Shown piece after piece: positions 46,301-58,300 of a stretch of 64,000 nt of DNA. The stretch's first letter is position 1. Every line of letters starts with the position of its first letter. Position numbers and translations under genes: made by a program. This DNA comes from Mesorhabditis belari. Its lineage: Eukaryota; Nematoda; Chromadorea; Rhabditida; Rhabditidae. Location of the stretch: NCBI GenBank assembly GCA_958450365.1, contig CAUEEP010000933.1:1990001-2054000 (forward strand), in the 5' to 3' direction. The notes beneath the pieces are model-generated. The model saw only the letters and a program-made list of their open reading frames with translations, made no database searches and was not told the DNA's origin.

Positions 46301-49300
46301 GCCAACAAAGCCCAGGTAGTTGATTTTCGCAGTTTTGAATTATTTTATCTTTTCTAGTAACTTCTCGATAAATGTATGTTATATGTTCCCGGTGCAGAAT
46401 TGCCTTTAGAATTGTTTTGAGCCTTCAAAAATTATGGGCTACCTTAGAAAAACGAAATTTTTTGAAGCCGGTTTAATTACCCAAGTCTCGACCTCATATC
46501 AAGGGCCATTTTTTTCTACGAACGCACAAATTTCTTTTTTTGGCTTTTTTACGAAAAATCACACAACTTCCCAGTAAAACTAACGTCGGATTCGGAAAGA
46601 GGACCCAAAATGACATGCTCTTGCAAATTTTGAGCTCACTTGATCTAGCCATTCACGAGAAACAGCCGTGACTCAGCATCACCCGGTCGTCTATGTGTTA
46701 AGAAGCGTGTTTCAACTTTAACTCTTATCGTCTAATGTGATGAGTGTCGTATTTATTCTAATAGAAGCAAATTTGCTTCTATTTTTCAGTTATTTCGCAG
46801 AGTTGTTTCTATTGGAGGCTGTAGCTCTATTTTTCAAAAGGCCACTGGGATCTTTCTCAATTTCGTGGTTGTTTCAAAGCCAAAAATACATTCCCGGCCT
46901 CCCAGTTTCTTGCCAAGAACTTGAAGTTAAGTTTCTCTGAATCTGGATAGCTTGAGTTAGTTGAGAGAAGACTTTTAAAAACTGACAACTGGGAAAAGGC
47001 TACAGTATTCGTGGAGAATTCGATCCAAGTACCTAAATAAAGCCATCGTCGGTTTCTTATCGTTAGAAATATTTGCGAAACATTTAGAACAAGTTGCGTT
47101 AATATCATTTTGCTTAACTTCTGCTTAAAATAGCGTAGATAAAATATAGGAATAGTAAATACTCTGATAGAAGAGTCCCTAAAGGAGCGTCGCGTAGTCT
47201 AAGTTTACACTCAAAAAAAACCGCTTACATCTCGGTGCCCAGACATTTATTTCTGCGCGCTTAGGTATCAAATTAAAGTAGAGAGGATGGGTGATTTTTG
47301 TGAGATATCAACATCTTTTTAGCACTAACCAATGCTTAGAATAAAATGATTGAAAAATGGCAAAAAAAAGCGAATTTTTCATCATTTTTCAAGATTTTCA
47401 ACTTTTATTCCCAAAATCTTTCTAAATTTGCCCTTATCCGAAGGAAATTAGTGTGATATCCGTTCGGATTTTTGCGATTTTTCAAAATAACGATTCTTCT
47501 CAATTTCCCGTTTCACATTTAGAGTGATCAGAGCTCATTTTGCAGGGAAATTTCGGTTTAAACTTAAAATTTCACAAACTGTTGCCGATTTTTTTTGTTT
47601 AAGGCTTTAAATGTAGAAATTTGATCGTTCAAAAATTTCTATTTCAACTTTTTTGAGTCTCATCGAGATTCCGAAATAAATAAATTGATAATAAGAGATA
47701 TTTTTTCCAAGAGAAGAACCCGTTTTACGAAATTCTTCTATTTTTTTAGCTTTTTCAACTCCCGGATAAGAAAATCTTGAACTTTTAAAAGTATTTAAAT
47801 AAAATTTGATAAATGATTAGCTTAATAACATCTAAAACCGGAAGAAAATTGATAAAAACAATAGGTTGGCTTTTAAAAAATCAAGTTTCAAGCTAAACGA
47901 CTTCCTTTAGACTACTGAAACATTTTACAACTGAATCAAGCGCCAATTTTTCCATGGTCAACTGACTTTTAAGAATCTTCCTAGATTTTGAAAATTTTGA
48001 AACATACATCTTGAAACTTGGATTGATTTTAAAGGAAATTGTCGAAAAATTGGTTTAAAGGGTTTGTTTGTCTTTAGATTTCAATCTTTTCACGTAAATT
48101 GAAACTTGTCAAAGTAATAAGAATATTTCCAAATTTCCAATCGAATTTCGAATTTCTAATTAAGGTCGTTAATTAATCAAAATTTATGTATTGGCTATAC
48201 TATTATTTTCTTGTTTTAAATCTTGTGGATTAAAGAATTGAAAAATTGTGACAGGACTACCTACTTTATCAATCCGTTTGTGTTCTCCATTAGTATTCAG
48301 TCTTTAGTTATAGGCGTTGAAACGGCTTTCAAAGCTGGACTTTTATATTACCCTAGGTGGCAGACTATTTCCCCGATTTATTAGGGATTTCAATCTTTGT
48401 TTTATTGGCTGCCATGGCCGACTAGCAAAGAGCCTTCTATCTTAGTCTGGAGGTTCAATCCTACCGGCTAGATTATTCGTTCTTTTTTCCATATATGGTT
48501 TTTTTCTTCCCTACATTTAGGGCTTAGGAGTTGTGCTTGTGTATTGTTTGTACCAAATTGTTCGTCTGAATAAATGTACCTTCATTCATCTCCTCAAATC
48601 CATTTCCTAACCCATGTCCCCTTTTCCCCTTTCTACCGTAATTTTGTCTCTATTTTTATCAAATCGATTCACTTTTTGGCTCTAATTATGTGCGGATTCA
48701 CAAAGGATATCGAAAGATACAAATAGTGGATAGATTCGATAAAAATGGAGACAAGGTTACGCTAGAAAGGGGCACGGTTTGGGAAATGAAGAACAAGAAG
48801 TCGACCCGACGATTGGAAGCCAATCTATTAGCTGAATATTGTTTGCTTTGAAACTCGGTTTTTCTCATAAGCTGCTTTTTCATAGTCTCTTCAAAAAATA
48901 TCTGTTATTAATTAGATAAAACCATAAAATCATAATAAATTGATAAAATTTAGACTTAAAATTCTCAAATTCAATGATTAGTTTTGGGAAATTTTCCATT
49001 CAAAGCCTAAATTCTCTTAAAAAACTAAGTTCTCTCCAAAGTTTGAATGAAAAATTTCGCCATATCACATTCATTTCCATATTTCTAAGAGCAAAAATGA
49101 AGGATTTCTTCAAAATTTTTCTTGTATTACGCCCAAGTTTGCCCTTTTCCTTTTTCCAAATACCCCCAATAATGGAGTCCCTTTTTTACTGATCATTCTC
49201 ATTTTTTTTCTGAGATTAAATTTCATTCACTCAAAATCACATCCCCGTCCATTATGAAAGTCCTTTTTTTGGTTTTTTAGAGCTTTTTTTTTGTTTTCAA

Positions 49301-52300
49301 GCGTTGAAATCATTCTTAAAAATGGAATTTTTAAGAATGGAATTGGGATTTAGCCAGGTTTCAAGCCTTTTAGCTTCCAATTTTTGGAAAAAAACTAAAA
49401 AAACTTCTTTATTGGAAATTTGTTAAAGTTTTGAATTAAAAAGAGCTTTTCTAGTTTTTGAGAAGCCGTGTTTCAACTTTATTCATCTAAAAGCCATCTA
49501 CCTGAATAATTACCGGCAAAGACTAACTTTTTCTCTAGATACTTTAGAACTTATTTATTGACCTATTGAGCATTTTTTCTGCTTTTGCTAAGCTAGTTCT
49601 GAGCAAATATTTCAAATTTAACTGTAAAATTCAAAAGAACTTCTTTTAAAAGTATTCTGACTCAAAACCGAGACAGAATTTTTTAGATCGATTGCGCTAC
49701 TTTGTATTATAAACCATTTAATTAATTAAATTAAATTAAAACTAAACGTTTCTAAACTAAACGACTTTTGAGAAACCATGTTTCAACATTATTGTTATAA
49801 AACGGTAAGGTGTCAGTTTAATTTATAGTTTTTAATGGACTGAATCTTGAATGATTTCTATGTCTTTTGAAATAATTTTACCCATTCTAATCCATTTTCA
49901 TTTGATCTTTTCGCAAATTTTAAACAGAATATTTTAGGTAAATTTCTGTTTAGAACAAATTTTGTTTGTTTGAAAATAAGTTTGTAAAGCTTTCCTGAAA
50001 ATATAAATTTCGCTAATTTGGCTAACATTTAAAATATGATTTGATTGATTTGCTGATTTAGAAATGAAAAATTTCATTTCTTTACATCTCTTTACAAAGT
50101 TACAACTTCTTATAGTTTAAAAAAAATCAGTCCATTGAGCCAATTTAATGCAACAACTTTTTCAATTAATCAATACCTGTTAATCTTTACTTAAACTAGA
50201 AATCGCATTTTAACAGATTTTAGCGAGTTTTAAACGGAAAACCAAGTTTTAAAGGCTTCTAAAGTTGAATTTCTCGTATTTCAACATAAGTAGCATCTTC
50301 AGTGACTTTTTTGACCCTTCAATTCACTTCAATCGAGCTATCAAATCAGAGTTTTATCGTTTCTGAAGAGTTTTATTTCGTTTTTCTCGAAATTTCCAAT
50401 TTTGCAAAGTTTTAAAGTTGAAATTTCAAAAAATTTGTGCTCCCGCTTGATTCATGCAATTTAGTTAATAAGCTTTTCACAAAACCTAAATTAGTTCTTG
50501 TCCAGATTTTTGTGATTTTTAAATCAAAAATTCAAGCTTTTAAGCTCAAAAAACGATAAGGTTACGGTAGGAAAGAGGAAAAGGACACAGTTTTAGCATT
50601 ATAGCATGATTAGTGCATCAAAATTGATTAGAGGAGATGGGGCGCCATGACGGATTCATAGTATTTCTGCTGTCGATTTTGAAACTCGACTCTTTTTCAG
50701 CTTTCTCGTTCTCAACTTCAACTTCAACCTTACCAAAAGTTTTTTTGGTTTTAGAGAATAATTTATCATTTAAAAACACTAAAACTTAGTGAATTTGTTG
50801 AAGTTTTTGCGTGTTTCAAGGATTTTCTATGTTTCAAGCTTCATATTCAATATCATTTTGCAATTTAACATTTCTTATTCTATATTTTGATTTATTTAAT
50901 ACCATCTGGTTGGATGTTTTCGATTAAAATGAGCTTTTTTCACATCATGAAGTCAGATTTTCCCTACAAATTCCATCTCATTCAGTCTGACTGAACAATT
51001 TACACCTGTGTTTTTCAATAAAACACCTTTTGAGACAAAAAAACAATTTTCACAAACCCAAGTCTAGTCATTTTAAGTAAAGCCACGTTTTTACAACAAG
51101 AAGTTCCCATTCTTAGAGCTTTCATGAAAGACTTTTCCCCCGAAAAACGCTATTCTTAAGTGAGCTAAGAGAGGAAATTTGCAAAATTTCCCATTTTTAA
51201 TAAGTTCTTTCATTTTTCTCGTAGATTCTCATGAAACTCATCACCTTTTTTTTCCCCCCAAAACCCAACAATTATACGAATTTTTCGAATTTCTTAACGT
51301 AAAAATTAGAAACAAAAGAGAAAATTGTTGGGTTCAATCGAAAGAAATGCAGCTTTAAATGCCGATTTTTTGAGTTCATTTTAGAGGAATTGAAGAAAAT
51401 TGTTTCGTTTTCTAAGGCAAAATGTTGAATTATGAGATTTATTCTTTTTAATTTTGTCTTTTCAAAAGATTTCCACTTTAAAATCCACTTAATTGTTAAG
51501 GCTTTTGGAAAATTTGGCCCAGTTTCACTTTAAAACACGAACTTTTCTAGCTAAAGTGGCCATTTTTTGGCTTTTTTATGATTTACGCATCGTAAGTTTT
51601 ATTTATTTGCGTTTTTTCGTTGAAAACTTTTAAAAATTGAGCTGTTTACTTTAAAAGATGACTTTTGAGTCAATAAAGCTACGTTTTTACAACAAAAATT
51701 TTGCACTCTTAGAACTTTTATGAGGTTTTTCCAAAAAAAACGTTATAATTCATTCTTTCAACAGGCAAGACAGTAAGTTAAACTATATCGAGTCGCTATT
51801 TAATGTATTAACTGCATTCAAATATTGCAATGATATCTAAATATTTCAATGACATAACGCTAATGAAGCAACAAATACATTTATGGATGATTGAATCTTC
51901 AGCTAAACCTGCCTGGTTTACTTTGAAACATTTATTTGGAGAAGAACTATTTACTGTTTGTCAAAAAGCGTTCTCGCTACCGTACCCAGAATTTTATCAA
52001 TTTACAAGCAATTTGGAAACAGGCTACAGTCAATTTAGATTTGTACGTACAAATCTTAATAATGAATTTCAGAAATGATCGTTTTCCGATATGAAATTTC
52101 CAAGAAACAACGACATTTCTTTGCTTTGCTTTACAAGAAAAGCTTTTCTTTTGTTTAAAGTTGAAACAAGGAACCAAATTCAGAGATAGAAGGAACCAAA
52201 TTCAGAGATATGATTGCTCTACAAGAAAAGCTTTTCTTTTGTTTAAAGTTGAAAGATTTACTTTCAAAAAAATTACTTCACTATGCTAAAAACGTTGAGT

Positions 52301-55300
52301 TTCAAACTCGAAAAACCTATTTTTATCTTACATATCTTACTTAACTCAGCAATTTAAAGAAAAAAAGTTAAATAGAAATTTCAAGAGCTCAAGAGCGAAT
52401 TCGATTTTCGCCCAATTGCACTTGTGTTTTTCTATTCTACACTTTACTGCACTAATTTCTAGGGTTTACAGTAACCTTTTTTCCGCAATAACCAATTATA
52501 GTTTTCCCCTTTTGATGTAAAATCACCGAATATCTAGCCGTTTTCTCGTTTCTAGACATCAATTTTTACCAGACATCCGAAAAATACGTAAAGATTCCCA
52601 AATATTGGGTCATTTTGACCGATCTCAAGTACTCCATTCACTTTTTTTCTTGGATTTTTCTGAAAAAAGAACAACGAAATAGGGGAAACCCATGTCAGAA
52701 GTCATTTCCGAACACTGAATGACGAATAATGCGAAAATGGATATCTAGCTCTGATTGGATCTCACCGATTCTTTTTCTTTCCCCTAAAATTGAAATCTTT
52801 ATTTTGACGCACTTTAAAGACGCACTTTAAACCCAAAAAACGGGAAACGGACAATTTCTCCATCTGATTGCGTAGAAAAATCGACGCACTAGCAAACTCA
52901 TTATTCAAAACAAAGGCCAAACTTTGAAAGGCAATCTCAAAATGCCGAATAAGCATAAATTTGACTAAAATCTTGTAAAAATTACTGAAAATTTTCATTT
53001 TTGCATTTTTTAAAATTAACCCGTCATTTATTGCTTCACTGATTTCTTGAGCTTTAAAACTTTGAAACATTCTTTTTTATTTCTATATTCTCTTGATATT
53101 CGGCTATCTCATTAATTTTTATCTTTTCTTTTCCATTTTTCTAATAAAATCCAAAAACAATTACAAAATTGCGTGGTAAAAGGCCATTTGAGGCTTTTTC
53201 TTGGCTTAAAAAGTCACGAGAGTCACAAATTCCTATCTATCGAAACGTGCAATTTTAGATGGTTTTTGTCTTTTTTGAAACTAGAAATCGCTCTTAATTT
53301 CATTTCATTTAATTTTTTGTTCTAAACTTATTCATTTCTTCAATTTCTTATGCTTCAAAATTTCAGAATAAACAAAATTCAAAGATCGGGTGCTCACGGG
53401 TGCTCAAGTGCCGAAATCCAAAAACTGGATTTTAGCTGATTTTGGGTAATCGAAGGTATTCAATTGTATTGCATTGATTAATAATGTATTAAAATTGAAA
53501 GTTTAAGCACAATTCTCGTTCAACTCTTTGCAAATCATCAACTGAAATTGCAAATTGCGCTATGATTACAATAGAAATTTTGAATTTGATGGAGCTTATC
53601 TTGAAACTTTTGTTTACTTCTACGGAAATAGTTTTCATTTACTTTTTTTCGCTCTTTTGACATTAAAGCGCTCAAAAAACCGTCTTGGCCGTAAAAATTG
53701 ATAGCTTTGATTTGTGAAAAAAATGCTTTCAAAGCTTTTTACTCTTTTACATTACTGTTGAGAAGAAAATAAAATCAAAACTGCAACCACAGACTTATCA
53801 TTCAAACCGATCAAACTTGAAACATAAATTTCGCGATAATCCAATGGGATTAAACAATTAAACCAAGAATTTTCGTCAAATTAAAGTTACCACGTCCAAG
53901 TCTAGCTGAAAAAGAAACTCAAATTCTACTCAAATTCAAAATTTAAAACTCAATTTGTACTCAAATTTTGAACTCAATCCTTACCTCATTGAAGAACTTG
54001 CCGAGTTGGTGACTCTTTAAATTTGGTTCCCTATCTCAACAAGTTTGGTTCCCTATCTCTTTAAATCTGGTTCCCTATCCTATAAATTATAGCAATTACC
54101 GTATTCGCTCTAATAGTAGTGCACCCCGGCGAGCCGAGTTGATGACTATTTTACGGCTTCCAAATTTTTCACAGAAGCTCAACACGCAAATCCCCCACAA
54201 GATCTCATCGTCAGCTACATTTTCCGACCCCACAACGATAGGTTCTGATAAGCGGTTTTCGAAATTTCGAGCAATCATATTTAGGCAATGCTCTGGGTGC
54301 ACTACTATTAGAGAAAATACGGTATATAAATAAATAAGTAATAAAGTAATGACTAAAATAAAATAAAAAGCTATTTTTTTCAGAATTTCAGAAATAAAAG
54401 AATCAGTTTAACCTCTAAATTTTCAACTTTTAAAATTTGATTCTTAAAAAAGCACCAATTCACAGATTTTTCTTTATAAAAGTCTCTTATTTTGCAGAAA
54501 CGCTCAAAAAACTTTTCCTCATGGTGGACGAAAAGTTTTCTTGAAGGAAAAGAGAAAAAAAGAGAGTGAATAATTTCCGGTAATCTGAGAAGAAATCGAG
54601 ATAAAAATGGGGGACAAAGAGCCAATCAGAAGTTTTTTTTCTTATTTAGTATTTTCCCCCCAAGTTCATTCGGGTACAATAGGAAAATGTTGCTTTTAAG
54701 TTTTTTTACATTTAGAGCAATAGCTATATTTCAACACTGGAGAATTGCCCGATTTCGAAGGTAATTCTTCAGTTTTTACCTAATTAATAGCAAAATTTTG
54801 CTTTTTTAGTTATAAAGCAAAAGCTCTAAGCATTAGAATAAACAGATTTTATAGTTGGATTCCAAAAGTAATCTTTTAAATAGAATCCCTTTTAGGGTGT
54901 GCTAAAAATGAATAAACTACTTCGGACTACTTTTTTTGCAAAACAGTCAAAAATCGAAGCAATCGAGTTTCAGGAAGTCCGTTAGTCTATAAAACTTTTT
55001 TTTGCTGCAATTCCAATGAGTCCAATGAGTCCAATGAGCCCAAGTTTAATGAGCATCTCTTAACCAATACTTTTCTCTAATTTTATCCAGGAAATTACGA
55101 TTTTTTTGACTTTTAAGTTGCAACAGTCAATTTATTAGAGAAAATGACAAAATTCGAAGTAATTTTTCAATTTAGAGTGGCTAGTGAGAAGCCTCTAAAA
55201 ATGAATGGAAGATGAGCTGTAGCTCGAAAAAGATAACAAAGTTTTTTGTACTTTTGCAAAGATTGAGAAACAAAATACTGTTTTCAGAAAGCATGTTTCA

Positions 55301-58300
55301 GCTTAGGCACTTATTGAGATGAAGCTGGAAAGTTTAATTCGCGTTCTTCCGATTAAAACTATTCTATACTTTCCTTCAACCTCATTCAAAAAATTACTTT
55401 TAAAGTTTTTAGTTGCAACAAGAACTCTTGAAATCACTGAAGAGGGGAAAATATAATGTTTCAAAGCAAAGGGTTACTGGAGTGATTCTACAAAGTTAAT
55501 GGGTGACTAGATGTTTAATCATTTAATATTTCCTCTAGTTTTATCTAGATACGAAGAAAGTTTCTTTCGAGTTTTTTCTTTCAAAACTTTGAAGAAGAAA
55601 TGAATGTTTCAATTTAAGCAGATAGTGGGATAAATTGGAAAAGTTATTAAAGTTAAATTTTTAGAACTTCTTCAAAAGAATCAAAATTTGAACTGCAAAT
55701 GGCAAAAGGAAAAATGCCGAATATCAAAAGTAATGTTTCAATTTAGGGTGATAATGGAATCGTTTTTGAAAATTAATAGACAAAAATTTTGAGACGAACC
55801 CAGCCCAACCAAAATCATTTCCAGTAGCGTTACAATTCCAATGTTTCACTCCAAAGAACTTGAAACAATCAATCAGAAAGTTAGTCTTGATCAGCTGGTT
55901 TAGCAATTTTTTTGTAGAAAGAATATTTTCATGAGCTTTCCAATGAAAGTTCAAAGAAAACTCGAATTTGACATTGTTTTCAAAACAAAGAACTTGAATT
56001 GATGAATTGATTTCCTTTGTTTCAAAATTTACAAAATCTAAATTAGTCGCTCTTGCACGTTTTACCACGTTTTGCTAAATCAACTTTTTTTGGCATTAAT
56101 TTTCCTTTCTCCTCATTATTTCTTTCAAATTACGTCAAAGTTTCGCTAAATTTTTCACGATCTCCGCTTTTTAATTCAGATGATCCCATTTATCGTCAAA
56201 AGAAACTCCCCATTTCCCTAAAATTTTCCCATCGTCGAAATCTTTTCCATTGTTTATCCCATAGGAGATCTTCGAATTTTTCAATTCTTCAATCTTCGAA
56301 TCTCCAGATGTCTCAAATTTATTTCTAAACGTGAAAAGATTGAAATCTAAAGACAAACAAACCCTTTAAACCAATTTTTCAACAATTTTCTTTAAAATCA
56401 ATCCAAGTTTCAAAATGTATGTTGCAAAATTTTCAAAATCTAGGAAGATTCCTAAAAGTCAGTTGACCCTACACATGGAAAAAATGAGGCTTTATTCAGT
56501 TGTAAAATTTGTTTTTATAATAATTCCAAGTTTGTCTCTCAAAAAACAAAATAATTTTTTGAATAGCGCGCCGGTCTATCGCCCATACGGTTCGGGTTCG
56601 ACCCCCGCATACGACTCCAATTTTGCTTTTTAAAAAATCCAAAAGCACGTTGCACAACTACATTGAATTCCCTATTCAACGGCGCAAAATTCATTGCAAA
56701 CGGTCCGCTGGGAGCTGAGGAGTAGCCCGTACAGACAGAGGGACAGACGGACGGGCAGACAGATGTCTTAGTCTCTTTATATATAGTAGATTACGAAAAT
56801 TGGACTAATCGCTAAAAATTTGATCGTTTCCTGATTCTAGTTGGACTTTTTTTTCCATTAAAAACAAATATTTGTCTTATTTTTGATTTCTTTTAGCAAA
56901 ATTATTTGAAAAATTTGTGTAACATTTACGCTTTCTTTTAATCTCTTTTGGTTTATTTGCGCACAGGTTTTCACACATTTTCTCTCTTTTTTTTCTTTAA
57001 AAACTGATTTTTGCTTGTTGCTCTTAAAGCTTTTTTTTCGAAAATTTAACAGTTTTCATTTTTCATCTAAATTTCAAATTTTTATGGGCAAAAATTGGAA
57101 ATTACGTGAATTCCCTGATTTTTCACTGATTTAAATGCTTTTTTTCACTGATTTTCAATGATTTTTTCAGTCAGTTTCTGGATTTGTTTCAAATTTGACC
57201 CCTAAAATGTTTCAAATTTGACTTTTGTGAACGGAAATTATTCAACACTCGAATGTGGCTTTGATTTTTGAACAATAACTGATTTGTTCTTAAACTTTAA
57301 ATCAACTTTCATCAAGTACTAGTACATCAAGCACTAGTACACCAAGTACTTTGTCGTATTTGAATAGATGCTATAACACCACGCAAAACACACTCAAAAT
57401 TGAGGGTTTTATGCTCGAAATTTCTGAACTGAAAGTGAAAATGAACTCACTGGTCAATTCATTGATCGCCTCAATGACATTTGTCACTTTTTGTGAAGTA
57501 TCCTCAGCCGAATCTTTTGATTTTATCGATCTTTCCAACTCCAATTCGAGTCGTTTCAATGCTTGAAGGGCCTAAAAATCTTTAATGATTCAAGGCTCAG
57601 CACCGTTTTCTTTATCTTTCTATATTTCTCTATGATTAGATTGAAAACTATTTATTTATATCCTTTACTCATTATTTTTCTTTTATTAACAAGTTTTCTC
57701 CAAAAAACGTTGAATCTCTAAAAGTAAAGTGTTATGTGTTTCATTTAGATATTTGTAAAACAAATTTTGGCTTGATATGATGCAAATTTGCAAATGCTCA
57801 GTTATTCTTAAATTCTTAGAAGAGAAAGAGAAAGAAAATGGTGGGTCGAATTTTTCTAATAGGGTTTTTTTGAATAAAATAAATCGTTTTTGTTTTTTGG
57901 TCGATTCACCGTTTCTTCTAAAACGATCAATAAAGAGAGGTACCAAGACAGTAGTCAGCCGAATATTTCACAAGTATTTTCTTCTATTAGTCGTTTACTT
58001 TGATAAACGTTTTTCCCTCCCAAAGCTAACAGCTGAAAAACCCATTAAAAATTGACAATCTTTAAGTAAAAGTCGTTTTTGAAAATGGGATTTTTTTGAA
58101 GTCCAAGAACTTGTCGTTATTGCGAGAAAAGCTTTGAATAGTGGTTTCAAATTTGGCTAGCAATGGCTCTAAGTCAACATTTTCCTAGAACTCCAAATTG
58201 AAAAAAACTTTTGGCTTAAAAGCTTATACAAATTGTCACTTTAGCTTATGTTAGACAATATTTTCGTTCCCGGAAATGAATTTTTTTACCCAGCCAACCC

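Larger units (their letters stand above)
46702..57450. other. giant intron of the coiled-coil gene, repeat-rich
   Basis: The intron runs from 57450 to 46138. It holds no exon that I can support on either strand, including the plus-strand frame 51830-52078, which lacks splice partners or motifs. It does contain MITEs, tRNA-like pieces, a Helitron-like element and a distant inverted duplication, each listed separately. Confidence 0.5.

Noticed and set aside
51830..52078. Plus-strand 82-aa ORF inside the giant intron
   Set aside because: Starts with ATG and looks fairly protein-like, but has no recognisable motif and no exon partners.
54096..54302. 68-aa minus-strand ORF
   Set aside because: It lies wholly inside a 228-bp MITE and has no recognisable transposase motif.
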